Assembly: GCF_018131225.1 (NCBI RefSeq)
Contig: NZ_JAFCMM010000001.1
Coordinates: 868,001-932,000 of the forward strand
Source of the DNA: Bradyrhizobium sp. U87765 SZCCT0048
Lineage (GTDB): Bacteria > Pseudomonadota > Alphaproteobacteria > Rhizobiales > Xanthobacteraceae
Direction of reading: 5' to 3'
DNA: 64,000 nucleotides
Shown: positions 46,684-55,825 of the stretch, piece by piece
Layout of the letters: every line of letters begins with the position of its first letter
Numbering within the stretch: the stretch's first letter is position 1
Notes under the pieces: model-generated
The model's database searches: none
What the model was told of the DNA's origin: nothing
Seen by the model: only the letters and a program-made list of their open reading frames with translations
Program-made: the position numbers and the translations under genes

Positions 46684-47357
46684 GGCGGCATCGAAATGCT
46701 TGTCCTAAGTGGCGTCCCTCGGACCAACCGTTTCGGCCCCGAGCCGCCGCGCGGAGCGCTGGTTGCGGCCGCGCGCAGGCTTCTCTAGCGGCGATTCTCC
46801 ATTCCCATGATGACCCGGCGGGCTACGCCACCAAACTTCCGCCCTTTATGAGGCTGCATCGCCCAACGTCCACCCGGATGATCGAGGAGACGCTCTGCTC
46901 GACTAAGACAGACTCGCCGGAATCGAACGCAACGTTCCTTCCCGACTGCTCTACGCTCAACAAGGACCGCCCAGCATAGAGAGGCAACACGACATTGTTG
47001 GTGTTCTGAGCAGCGAGATTGATCCCGGAGTCTATCACTAGACAGCAAGCTTCAGGGCCGTTGCACGGCGGCGCTGATGGACCATAGGCCGGAGACCTCG
47101 GCCTTCGCCGCCAGTACGATCAATCAGTTCTGGGCCGAGACCACCGCACTGACGACCAAGATTCAAACGCTCGCTGTCAAGCAGCCCGCAGTAGGTCACG
47201 GAAATCAGCCAGAACATAGCCGCTCGCATATGAAGAACGCCTCAGTAATCACGAGGCTCACGAGCCAATTTCATGGTCACCAGAAGGTGCCTACTTGTTC
47301 TCGGGAGACCGCACCCGATCTTGTGTTCTAACGCGAGGCTTAGGAAAGGAACGTGCG
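46684..47357. other. Intergenic region; possible AraC-type sensor-domain scrap
   Basis: No intact gene in this 674-bp stretch. A minus-strand frame at 46823-47038 (NNVVLPLYAGRSLLSVEQSG) weakly resembles the N-terminal ligand domain of AraC-type regulators, but its DNA-binding part is absent. The rest is unrecognised. Confidence 0.35.
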
Positions 47358-48095
47358 GTGTCCAAATTCGTCGAAGGTACGGCGTGCGGTGCGGAAGGAT
47401 GCGAAATTGCCGAAAGCCGCATAAAGCCTGTCAGCACGAGTGCAGCGATCACCGAGTTGAAGATCCAAATTATATCAGACGCGATCTGCCCGTGGTGTTG
47501 GGTGGCCAAGCGCCGGATAGAGCGGGCACTAGCAGCGCTAAAGCCGGCCGTAACGGCCACGATTGCCTGGCGGCCATTCGAGCTCAATCCAGAGATGCCC
47601 AAGGCGGGCCTCGACAGGCGGGCCTATCGCTCGCGCAAGTTCGGTTCGTGGGAGCACTCGCAGGCGCTGGATGCCCAAGTCGCGTCCGTGGCGAAGGAGG
47701 ATGGACTGGAATTCCGCCACCAGCTCATCCAGCGAACGCCCAACACGCTCGACGCACATCGCCTGATCTGGCTCGCCGGGCAGGAAGGCGATCAAAACGC
47801 CGTGGTTGAGGGTGTGTTCTCAGCCTATTTTCACGAAGGGAGAGACATAGGAATTGCTGATGTGCTCGCCGATGTTGGAGCGGCCAACGGGCTTGACCGG
47901 GCCGGTGTATCGGCGATGCTGAATTCGGATGAGGGCCTTAACGAGGTCGCGGCAGAATTGGATCGCGCGAACCGTCTCCAGGTTTCGGGGGTTCCGACTG
48001 TGCTGGTGAATGACCGCCCCCTTTTCTCCGGCGCCATACGATGCGAGTTGATGGAAGTCCGTCTTCGGGAGGCAGCGGGATATGTCGGACAGTGA
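47358..48095 (+). CDS. DsbA-family oxidoreductase (FrnE-like)
   Basis: About 245 residues from a GTG at 47358 with AAAGGA eight bases upstream; the frame opens at 47295. The thioredoxin-fold motif ISDAICPWCWVAKRRIE holds the CxxC, and the cis-Pro region is VSGVPTVLVNDR, as in FrnE/2-hydroxychromene-isomerase-like DsbA proteins. No signal peptide, so cytosolic. An unusual N-terminal lead contains two extra Cys (TACGAEGCE). It overlaps the following monooxygenase by 14 bp. Substrate unknown. Confidence 0.82.
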   Translation: MSKFVEGTACGAEGCEIAESRIKPVSTSAAITELKIQIISDAICPWCWVAKRRIERALAALKPAVTATIAWRPFELNPEMPKAGLDRRAYRSRKFGSWEHSQALDAQVASVAKEDGLEFRHQLIQRTPNTLDAHRLIWLAGQEGDQNAVVEGVFSAYFHEGRDIGIADVLADVGAANGLDRAGVSAMLNSDEGLNEVAAELDRANRLQVSGVPTVLVNDRPLFSGAIRCELMEVRLREAAGYVGQ

Positions 48096-49217
48096 CGCGA
48101 CGTTGCGTATCCGTGTTGCCGGTGGATCGATCGGTGGCCTGAGCGCGGGTGTCGCGCTCCATCGGGCGGGGTTCGACGTGCATGTTCACGAGCGAAATCC
48201 CGGCCCGATGGAAACACGCGGCGCGGGAATCGTCGTTCAAGGTGAGTTGCTGCAGCTCCTTCGTAATGCCGGCGCGCCGCCGCTCCCCACGACGAGTTGC
48301 CGCGTTCGACGCTACCTCGATCCGGCAGGCGGAGACGGACGGGTTCAACGTGCTCCGCGGGCATTCACGTCGTGGGAGGCGATCTATACGACACTTCGCG
48401 CGGCCTTGCCCGTGGACCGCTATCATATGGGCTCGGTCCTCTCCGGGTTTGAGCAATCCCCGGACGGCGCGTCGATTTCGGCCACCATCGAGGGTCAAGG
48501 GCGTGTGGCGGCTGACGTGCTGGTGTGCGCGGACGGTGCACAATCGGAGAATCGTCGTCGATTGCTCCCCGACGTAGCGTCCAATTATGCAGGCGACGTC
48601 GCCTGGCGCGGCACCCTGGACGAGGTTGACGCTCCGGCTGACCTCGTCGCTTATTTCGATGATGCCTTCACCTATTCCGAGGCACGCTCCGGCGGACATA
48701 TCCTTGTCTACCTCATTCCCGGCGAAGGCGCGGTTCCCTCCCCGGCAAACGTCGGCTGAACTGGGTCTGGTACGTGAAGGCTGCCACAACGGAACGGGAC
48801 AGGCTTTTGATTGATCGGGAGGGCCGATCGCATCATTCGTCCCTCGGCCCAGGGGAAGCGTCGCCGTCCGCGATCCGTTTGCTCGTGGAGCTCGCACATC
48901 GAGAAGTGCACCCAATGCTGGCAAAGCTGGTGGCCGCCACACCTGAGCCGTTCTTACAAACGATCGTTGACATGGCAGTCCCGCGCATGGTCTTAGGGCG
49001 CACTTGTCTCCTTGGTGATGCGGCGTTCGTCGCACGCCCTCATACGGCTGGGGCGGCAGCAAAAGCAGCTCGGGATGCGTCAGTACTCGCAATGGCCTTG
49101 AAGCGTGCTCGCCAGAACGTCGATGCCGGACTCGGCAGCTTCGAGGAGATGCAGCTCGAATACGGTCGTGAAATGGTTGAATACGGTATAGCTCTCGGCA
49201 ATCGATGGGCGGCATAG
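48082..49217 (+). pseudogene. FAD-dependent monooxygenase with single-base frameshift
   Basis: The N-terminal half (VAGGSIGGLSAGVALHRAGF, RGAGIVVQGELLQLL, YAGDVAWRGTLDE) ends at a stop at 48757-48759. The C-terminal half continues in a frame shifted back by one base: RRLNWVWYVKA resumes at about 48745, and GDAAFVARPHTAGAAAKAA follows to 49217. Adding one base in the C-run around 48740-48750 would restore one protein close to the intact homologue at 62608-63756. So this is a recent pseudogene or a sequencing error. The family includes 2,6-dihydroxypyridine 3-hydroxylase. Confidence 0.8.
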
Positions 49218-49242
49218 AACGCTAACCCTGAAGGGGGACGAC

Positions 49243-50517
49243 ATGACAGGCGAATCCAACGGTCCTCAAGTGCAGATCGTACGGCTCTTGGGGCATCGAG
49301 ACTCTGCCGAAGCGTGGAAGATTCGCGATTTTCTCAAACGGAGTGTCGTCGAGTTTCAGTGGATCGAACTTGCCAGCGACGAAGACTGCCAAGCCGCACT
49401 CGGACTCCCGACCCTCGCGAACGTGCGCTTGCCTGTGGTCGAACTGCCACGCGGCGAGCGATTGTTCGGTCCCTCTTTACGCGAGATCGCGGCGCGGCTT
49501 GGTTTCGTCACGAAGCCAAAGCTGCGGGAGTACGACCTGTCGATTTACGGGGCAGGACCAGCCGGCCTGTCTGCCGCGGTGTACGCCGCGTCGGAGGGTC
49601 TGCGCACCGTCCTGATCGAGCGCAGTGCCGTTGGCGGACAGGCTGGCACCACGTCGATGATCGAGAACTACTTGGGATTTCCGCAAGGCATCAATGGCGC
49701 GAGCCTAGCTGAACGGGCACGTCAGCAAGCCGTCAAGTTCGGCGTTGAACTACTGATGATGCAGGAGGGGGTAAAGTCGGAGTTTCATGACAACCGTATC
49801 TGGACCGACCTGGCAGATGGCGGGAAGATGGTTGCGCGCGCAAACATCTGTGCCACTGGCGTCGAATGGCGCCTGTTGAACCTCCCAAATGAAGACCGCC
49901 TTCTCGGCCGCGGCATCTACTACGGAGCGGGAGCAAGTGAGGCGCCGTTCTGCGCCGGCGAAGACGTATTTGTTATTGGTGGCGGCAACTCAGCGGGACA
50001 AGCTGTGATGCATCTGGCCGCTCATGCCCGAAGTGTTACAATGCTTGTGCGCGACAAGGCGCTTTCTGCGTCGATGTCTCAATATTTGTCGGAGCGAATT
50101 CTGGCGCAACCCAATGTTCAAGTGCGCTACGATGTCGAGGTTACTGGTCTTGAAGGGAAAGATGCTCTCGAGCGAATTGAGGTGACCTCTCGTAGCGCCA
50201 AGGTTTCCGAATGGTCCGCCACGCCGCGCCTTTTTGTGGCGATTGGTGGAGCTCCCAATACGGATTGGGCCATTGATACCGCCATCATTAGAGACCCTGG
50301 AGGATACTTAATCACCGGGCCAGATCTGCTGAAAGACGGTCGCGCGCCTCAGTGTTGGCCGCTTAAGCGCGCGCCATACTACCTGGAAACATCGGTTCCA
50401 GGCTCTTTCGCCGCAGGAGACGTCCGACATCGTTCGATTAAGCGTGTCGCGACAGCCGCTGGTGAGGGGGCAATGGCCGTCGCCTTTGTGCATCGGTATC
50501 TGGAGGAGACGGCGTGA
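49243..50517 (+). CDS. Thioredoxin-reductase-like flavoprotein without CxxC, with N-terminal extension
   Basis: 424 residues. The first 100 are a glutaredoxin-like extension (VQIVRLLGHRDSAEAWKIRD) lacking Cys pairs. Then a two-domain flavoprotein follows: YDLSIYGAGPAGLSAAVYAA (FAD), GGQAGTTSMIENYLGFP, and FVIGGGNSAGQAVMHLA (NADPH). Thioredoxin reductase has CATCDG just before the NADPH site; here the sequence is YYGAGASEAPFC, so the disulfide is lost. It probably reduces another acceptor. ATGACAGG starts after GAAGGGGGACG. It overlaps the HxlR gene by 4 bp. Confidence 0.85.
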   Translation: MTGESNGPQVQIVRLLGHRDSAEAWKIRDFLKRSVVEFQWIELASDEDCQAALGLPTLANVRLPVVELPRGERLFGPSLREIAARLGFVTKPKLREYDLSIYGAGPAGLSAAVYAASEGLRTVLIERSAVGGQAGTTSMIENYLGFPQGINGASLAERARQQAVKFGVELLMMQEGVKSEFHDNRIWTDLADGGKMVARANICATGVEWRLLNLPNEDRLLGRGIYYGAGASEAPFCAGEDVFVIGGGNSAGQAVMHLAAHARSVTMLVRDKALSASMSQYLSERILAQPNVQVRYDVEVTGLEGKDALERIEVTSRSAKVSEWSATPRLFVAIGGAPNTDWAIDTAIIRDPGGYLITGPDLLKDGRAPQCWPLKRAPYYLETSVPGSFAAGDVRHRSIKRVATAAGEGAMAVAFVHRYLEETA

Positions 50518-50951
50518 GCCGGAAAACGCCTTCGCCCGAAATCAAGTCTCCCCAAGGCTTGGAAGACAGCACCATAGCCAACGGCGCACTGCCCGAGGCC
50601 CTGGACACTCAATTCCCAGCGCGACGAATTTTGTCACTTGTAGGCGACAAATGGTTCACCATCGTACTTTATTATCTATCCACGAGTGAAGTTCGTCGGT
50701 TCAACGAGCTCCAACGACAGATACCGGACATTTCGAAGAAGATGCTGATACAAACGCTTCGCGGCATGGAACGTGATGGGCTGCTCGAACGCACAGTCTA
50801 TCATCAGGTCCCCCCGAAGACCGAGTATCGGCTGACGAGCGATGGTCGCCGCCTACGTGAACCAATAGCATGGCTATGCGAATGGGCGAGCCAAAACAGC
50901 GATCTTTTGCAAGCGATTGATAATCGTCGAGACTCGCGACCAGTCGAGTGA
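50514..50951 (+). CDS. HxlR-family transcriptional regulator
   Basis: 145 residues starting at a GTG that overlaps the stop of the flavoprotein. The HxlR winged helix is clear: ILSLVGDKWFTIVLYYLSTS, RRFNELQRQIPDISKKMLIQ, TLRGMERDGLLERTVY and PPKTEYRLTSDGRRL. The family often senses reactive electrophiles or redox change. It is the last gene of the DsbA-like / monooxygenase / flavoprotein operon and probably regulates it. Confidence 0.9.
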   Translation: MSRKTPSPEIKSPQGLEDSTIANGALPEALDTQFPARRILSLVGDKWFTIVLYYLSTSEVRRFNELQRQIPDISKKMLIQTLRGMERDGLLERTVYHQVPPKTEYRLTSDGRRLREPIAWLCEWASQNSDLLQAIDNRRDSRPVE

Positions 50952-51196
50952 GTGAGCCTAGTTGATACCCGTCCTCCCCCCCTGCGATGGGTTCGCCAAG
51001 GCCGCAGGCCATGCGCTGGCGCGGCGGGTCCAGCTCGCTAAAACCGACGATATCCCGCAAGCCTTCGATGCTGAAAGCAGGCCTGCGGGGCAATGATCGC
51101 AGCTTGCGGACTGGCATGACGACGATCAATCCGCCCTCCCCAGTCGCATATACTGAACCGTGGTCATTGCCCTCGCGCTGCTTTTCTTTAGTCGCC

Positions 51197-51619
51197 TCAG
51201 ACCGCTTGAGCGTCCTCATGGCTGAGCTCCAGAGGAGCATTGGCGCTCTCGATAAACTCCACCGTAGTGAACCACAAATCGGCATCGCCGACGTTCTTGA
51301 GATCGTGAATCTTGTACGCGCCCTTGCCGTAGACGAAGTGCCGGGTCTCGCCAGCCGAATAGATGGCCTCGACGATCGTCCCGTCCTCCGCATGCGACTG
51401 CGCCCGCCCTGGTGTGATTGCGGTCCAAAAATAGTCCAGCACATGGCGATGGAATCCGATGCGCTCGCCGGGAGCCAGCCGGATCTCCCAGACCCGGACG
51501 CGATCCGTTTCGGACAACAGCCGGGTGCCAACCCGGCCGCTGCACTGATTGGCATCGAAGTCCTCGCGAATGGCGTCGGGCCAGACAGCCCTGCCGTTGT
51601 TCATCGTGTCGGCGTTCAT
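51197..51619 (-). CDS. Cupin-domain protein
   Basis: 140 residues from the ATG at 51619, with GGGAGAAGCGACG upstream; the longer open frame to 51910 lies inside actP and is not used. The cupin pattern includes VRVWEIRLAPGERIGFHRHV and DYFWTAITPGRAQSH. The His pair could bind metal. It lies 43 bp downstream of actP on the same strand. The role is unknown; an accessory or isomerase/dioxygenase-like role in the catabolic cluster is possible. Confidence 0.75.
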   Translation of the reverse strand: MNADTMNNGRAVWPDAIREDFDANQCSGRVGTRLLSETDRVRVWEIRLAPGERIGFHRHVLDYFWTAITPGRAQSHAEDGTIVEAIYSAGETRHFVYGKGAYKIHDLKNVGDADLWFTTVEFIESANAPLELSHEDAQAV

Positions 51620-51662
51620 CGTCGCTTCTCCCTGTCGATCGATCGGGTTCTTCCGAAAGCCG

Positions 51663-53321
51663 TCATTCAGCGGCCAGGCCGGTCTGGGCGCGAACGTGCT
51701 GCGCGCCAAAGGATGCCCGGACCGAAGCCGCCGCCGCGCTGCGGTCCAGCACCGACACCGCCCATGACACGGCGAAGGCCAGCGGCACCGAGACCAGCGC
51801 AGGATTGTCGTAGGGGAACGGCGCTGGGCCGAACTTGAACACCGCGGTCCACACGCCTGGGCTGAGGGCCACCAGTCCGACCGAAGCCAGCAGGCCGACC
51901 AGCGATCCACTCACCGCCCCTCGCGTCGTGAGATCGGGCCACGTGATCGAGAGAAGGATGACCGGGAAATTCGCGCTCGCGGCGATCGCGAACACCAGCC
52001 CGACCATGAATGCGATGTTCTGGTTCTCGAACAGCACAGCCAGCCCCATCGACAGCAGGCTGATCGCGACGGCGGCCGCCTTGGAGACCAGCACCTCTTC
52101 CCGTTCACCTGCCCGGCCCTTGCGGATGACGCGCGCGTAGAGATCGTGGCTCGCCGCCGAAGCGCCCGCGAGCGTCAGCCCGGACACCACGGCAAGGATG
52201 GTCGCGAACGCAACCGCGGAGATGAAGCCGAGCAGCAGCGAGCCGCCGACCGCGTCCGCCAGGTGCAGGGCAACCATGTTCACGCCCCCGAGCAGTCCGC
52301 CCGACGCATCACGAAACTGCGGATTGGCCGACACGATCGCGATGGCGCCGAAGCCGAGGACGAACAGCAGGCTGTAGAACACCGAGATGAACCCGGTCGC
52401 GACCAGCACGGACGTGCGCGCCTCGCGCGCGTCGCTCACGGTGAAGAAGCGCATCAGGATGTGCGGCAGGCCCGCCGTGCCGAAGATCAGGGCGAGCCCG
52501 AGGGAGATCGCCGATACCGGATCCTTGACGAGACCACCGGGCGCCATGATCGCATCGCCCTTGGGATGCAGGGCAATGGCTTCGCGAAAGAGCGCCTCGA
52601 GACTGAAGCCGAAGTGGCCGAGAATCAGAAGCGACATCAGCACCGAGCCCGACATCAGCAGGACCGCCTTGATGATCTGCACCCAGGTGGTCGCGAGCAT
52701 GCCTCCGACCGTGACATAGACCATCATCAGGCCACCGACGATGCCGACCGCATAGAGATAGGGAAGCCCGAACAGAAGCTGGATGAGCTTTCCGGCACCG
52801 ACCAATTGCGCGATCAGGTAGAACACCACGATGACGAGAGTGTTGACGCCAGCAACCGCCCTCACCGGCAGTTCGGAAAGGCGATACGCCGCGACATCGG
52901 CGAACGTGTAACGGCCGAGGTTACGGAGCGGCTCCGCGATCAGGAACAGGATCATCGGGAAGCCGACGAGAAATCCGATCGCATAGATCATGCCGTCATA
53001 GCCGGACGTATAGACAAGCGCCGTGACGCCCAGGAACGTCGCAGCCGAGGTGTAGTCGCCCGCGATCGCAAGTCCATTCTGGACGCCCTTGAGGCCGCCG
53101 CCGGCGGCATAGAAATCCTTCGCCGTCTTGGTGCCGCGTCCCGCCGCCCACCAGGTGATGGCGAGGCTGACGGCGACGAACCCGAGGAACATGGCGATCG
53201 CCGTCGCATTGAGCGATTGCCGCGTGCCGATCGCGCCGGTGAGCGCATCGGCGGCCGCCGGCCAGGCAACGGAGATCAGCGCGGTTGCGAGGGCGACAAT
53301 ACAGGCCGAACGCGGAATCAT
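51663..53321 (-). CDS. Cation/acetate symporter-type transporter (ActP, SSS family)
   Basis: 552 residues with about 13 membrane helices and an N-terminal signal-like segment. Sodium/solute-symporter landmarks are [40 protein letters not shown], and [20 protein letters not shown]. This is the ActP branch that takes up acetate and other short carboxylates. It overlaps the DUF485 gene by 4 bp, the standard pairing for ActP. In this setting it may import the substrate or a carboxylate of the TetR-controlled pathway. Confidence 0.92.
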   Translation of the reverse strand: MIPRSACIVALATALISVAWPAAADALTGAIGTRQSLNATAIAMFLGFVAVSLAITWWAAGRGTKTAKDFYAAGGGLKGVQNGLAIAGDYTSAATFLGVTALVYTSGYDGMIYAIGFLVGFPMILFLIAEPLRNLGRYTFADVAAYRLSELPVRAVAGVNTLVIVVFYLIAQLVGAGKLIQLLFGLPYLYAVGIVGGLMMVYVTVGGMLATTWVQIIKAVLLMSGSVLMSLLILGHFGFSLEALFREAIALHPKGDAIMAPGGLVKDPVSAISLGLALIFGTAGLPHILMRFFTVSDAREARTSVLVATGFISVFYSLLFVLGFGAIAIVSANPQFRDASGGLLGGVNMVALHLADAVGGSLLLGFISAVAFATILAVVSGLTLAGASAASHDLYARVIRKGRAGEREEVLVSKAAAVAISLLSMGLAVLFENQNIAFMVGLVFAIAASANFPVILLSITWPDLTTRGAVSGSLVGLLASVGLVALSPGVWTAVFKFGPAPFPYDNPALVSVPLAFAVSWAVSVLDRSAAAASVRASFGAQHVRAQTGLAAE

Positions 53322-53617
53322 CGATAGTCCTCCAGCAAGAGTTGATTGAGCCGATCAAACCGAGAATTGGACCGGCGGACATAGAGCGCCGTCAGCAGGA
53401 ACCCGAGCGCGATGAGGCCGACGCCGACCACGATGCCCCAGGTGATCACGGTGCCGCTCCACAGCGGATACCCGAGCACGTGAGGCGAGAATGCGATGGT
53501 CAGGATGTAGGCGAAGTATGCCGTCGCCATGACGATCGACATGCCGACACCGAGACGGGCGCGTTCGCTCGCAAGCTGCCTGAATGCAGAGTTGTCTTGA
53601 ATGGCTTGCAGGTCCAT
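53318..53617 (-). CDS. DUF485 domain membrane protein (ActP partner)
   Basis: About 99 residues from the ATG at 53617 (AGGGAGGA upstream). Two membrane helices flank a short loop ([20 protein letters not shown] and [19 protein letters not shown]). DUF485 proteins are encoded directly upstream of actP in many proteobacteria. It follows the FAD monooxygenase by 41 bp. Confidence 0.88.
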   Translation of the reverse strand: MDLQAIQDNSAFRQLASERARLGVGMSIVMATAYFAYILTIAFSPHVLGYPLWSGTVITWGIVVGVGLIALGFLLTALYVRRSNSRFDRLNQLLLEDYR

Positions 53618-53658
53618 TGGCTGGTCGTCCTCCCTTCTTGAATGTCCTTGAACTCCGC

Positions 53659-54909
53659 TCACGCAGCGATCCCGGTTGCAACGGCGGTTTCCGCCATCAC
53701 GGCTTCGGGGCTGCGGTGAAGCTCCGCCATCGCGCGTTGCTCGGCGGTCGCGATCTGCGCCTGCATGTAGGCGCCGAGATCGCGCGCCCGTCGTACGACC
53801 GCCGCGCCGAACGCAAGTCTGGTCGCTTCGAATTTTCCGAGCGCAGCGGAGAGATCGGCAGGACGAGCCCGCAGCGCATCGATCAGCGCGGCCGCGTCGC
53901 CGGCTGCTTTCGTCACGCCCATGCCGACATGGGGCCTTGCCACGAAGGCGGCATCGCCCAGGATCACCGTTCGCCGCCCCAGGACCATGCGCGGCGTCTC
54001 AAGGTCCAGGATGGACTGGATGAAAGGCTGCGCAGTCACGCGGACCACTTCGGCGAACTGCGGCGCCAGCAATCGCTCGGCGTCTCGCCGCATCGCGGCG
54101 ATGACGTCCGGACGAATCCGGGTCGGCGGAATGGACAGTTCTTGCCGGACGCCATCGATGTCCGTCAGCAGATCGGCCAGCCCATGATCGGCATCCGCCG
54201 GACGGTACCAGACGAAATTGAAGCGCCGCGCTCCGACGCGCATCTCCTCGTTGGCCCCCGCGACGGGATAGCCGAGCATCTGCTCCCCGGGGGGAAGGCT
54301 GAAGGCGAACCAGTCGCACAATTCCGCGCGTGTCCGTGGCGACAGGTCCCGTTCGTCGACGAGGCCGCGCCACGCGACGTAGCCGGCATATCCAGGCCGG
54401 ACGTTCGCCGCGAGTTGGGACCGGACAGACGAGAAAAGACCGTCCGCGCCGATCAGAAGATCTCCCGAGGCTGCGGAGCCGTCGGAGAAGCGCGCCGTCA
54501 CGCGGTCGGCGGCCTCCGTGACTTCCACGAGGGTCTTGCCGTGGTGGTAGTTTTCCGTCGGAAAGGCTGCTTTCAGCAGACCGTAGAGATGCCCCCAGGA
54601 CGTGAGGACCTGATGCAACGTGCGCTCGCCCGCGATGCGGCCGGCGCGATCGATCACCCGCCGCCCCGGCACGGCGACCCCGACAGCGGCGGCCTCGGTG
54701 TCGATGCCGGCCCGCGCCAAAACCTCGAACAGTTCGCGATGCGTGACGATGCCCGCACCCCGGCCCGCCAGTTCGGCGCCGATGCGCTCGTAGACATCGA
54801 CCCTCCAGCCCTCGCGGCGCAGCAGCAATGCCGCGAACAGTCCGGCCATGGACCCGCCGATCACGACGGCTTTCGGCTGTGTTCCCTGCATCCAGCGATC
54901 CTTGGTCAT
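53659..54909 (-). CDS. FAD-dependent monooxygenase (2,6-dihydroxypyridine hydroxylase-like)
   Basis: 416 residues. GGSMAGLFAALLLRREGWRV is the ADP-binding fold, RGAGIVTHRELFEVL follows, YAGYVAWRGLVDE is mid-domain, and VILGDAAFVARPHVGMG is the GD motif contacting FAD ribityl and NAD(P)H. The arrangement matches group A aromatic hydroxylases such as 2,6-dihydroxypyridine 3-hydroxylase. With the 61457 gene it forms a subtype (HxGMGxxKAA), distinct from the 62608 and 48082 subtype. First gene of the monooxygenase - DUF485 - actP - cupin operon; operator-like sites lie 44 and 94 bp upstream. Confidence 0.88.
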   Translation of the reverse strand: MTKDRWMQGTQPKAVVIGGSMAGLFAALLLRREGWRVDVYERIGAELAGRGAGIVTHRELFEVLARAGIDTEAAAVGVAVPGRRVIDRAGRIAGERTLHQVLTSWGHLYGLLKAAFPTENYHHGKTLVEVTEAADRVTARFSDGSAASGDLLIGADGLFSSVRSQLAANVRPGYAGYVAWRGLVDERDLSPRTRAELCDWFAFSLPPGEQMLGYPVAGANEEMRVGARRFNFVWYRPADADHGLADLLTDIDGVRQELSIPPTRIRPDVIAAMRRDAERLLAPQFAEVVRVTAQPFIQSILDLETPRMVLGRRTVILGDAAFVARPHVGMGVTKAAGDAAALIDALRARPADLSAALGKFEATRLAFGAAVVRRARDLGAYMQAQIATAEQRAMAELHRSPEAVMAETAVATGIAA

Positions 54910-54946
54910 CGAGCAGCCTCCCTTCGGCGCGGTTGGATCGGTTGTC

Positions 54947-55016
54947 TATTATTTATCGATTGATTATTTATGCATGCAGCGCCAACCGTCGTCAATTATT
55001 ATTTATCGATTGATCA
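54947..55016. promoter_or_regulatory. Paired TetR operator candidates
   Basis: An 18-bp sequence, TATTATTTATCGATTGAT, occurs exactly at 54947-54964 and 54997-55014, 50 bp apart, between the divergent monooxygenase and tetR genes. Each holds a near-palindrome: TTATCGATTGATTA at 54953-54966 and TTATCGATTGATCA at 55003-55016. A related palindrome lies at 60128-60141. Confidence 0.75.
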
Positions 55017-55105
55017 ACAAAGAGTGACGAGCCGCCGCGGGGTCGGCCAAGGCGGCAAATCAGTGTATGAAGCGGTAGACCAGCCCTCGAACTCACGTAT
55101 CCAGT

Positions 55106-55777
55106 GTGAAGAAGCCCAACAGCCCGCGTCCCAAAATGCCGATCCGAGAGCAGCAGAGGCTGGACCCGGTCGAACGGGAAGGCATCATCGCGCGCGAGGC
55201 GGTTTCATTCTTCGCCGAGCACGGCTTCGAGGGACAAACCCGCGAGCTCGCCAAACGGCTGCAGATCACCCAACCCCTGCTCTATCGCTACTTCCCGAGC
55301 AAGGACGCGCTCATCGAGCGGGTCTACCAGGAGGTCTTCGTCGGGCGGTGGCGCCCGTCATGGGAGAAGATCATCACCGATCGCTCGGTTCCCCTCGAGG
55401 CGCGGCTGATCCAGTTCTACCGCGAGTATGCCGAGGTCATTCTCACCTACGAATGGATCCGGCTTTTCATGTTCGCGGGCCTGAAGAACCTCGGATTGAA
55501 CGCGCGCTATCTCAAGATGCTGCGCGAACGCGCGTTCGAGAAGCTGGTCGAGGAGATCAGGCTGGAGTACGGGCGCCCGTCGATCCGCGACCTCCCGATC
55601 ACCGTTCTCGAAATCGAGATGGTCTGGGGCCTCCATGCCGCGATATTCTATCTCGGGGTGCGCAAGTTCATCTATTCGATGCCGCTCGAAACGGACGTCA
55701 ACTCGATCATCGACGCGAAGGTCGCGACGTTCCTCAGCGGCATCCACACGGTTCTGCCGGCCAAGGAAACGGTGTAA
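55106..55777 (+). CDS. TetR-family transcriptional regulator
   Basis: 223 residues from a GTG at 55106; an ATG at 55136 is an alternative. The HTH region reads AVSFFAEHGFEGQTRELAKR and LQITQPLLYRYFPSKDALIE. The C-terminal ligand domain is all-helical. It is divergent from the monooxygenase operon across two operator-like repeats and converges on the Mo-hydroxylase large subunit. It is the likely repressor of the 51-64 kb catabolic genes. Confidence 0.9.
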   Translation: MKKPNSPRPKMPIREQQRLDPVEREGIIAREAVSFFAEHGFEGQTRELAKRLQITQPLLYRYFPSKDALIERVYQEVFVGRWRPSWEKIITDRSVPLEARLIQFYREYAEVILTYEWIRLFMFAGLKNLGLNARYLKMLRERAFEKLVEEIRLEYGRPSIRDLPITVLEIEMVWGLHAAIFYLGVRKFIYSMPLETDVNSIIDAKVATFLSGIHTVLPAKETV

Positions 55778-55825
55778 GCGCGCAGCCTTCACACGACAGC
55801 GTGCCTGCCGCCCGTCGCGGGCCGA

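Noticed and set aside
46823..47038. AraC-type regulator fragment
   Set aside because: Weak resemblance to a ligand-binding domain only, with no helix-turn-helix; not firm enough for its own feature.
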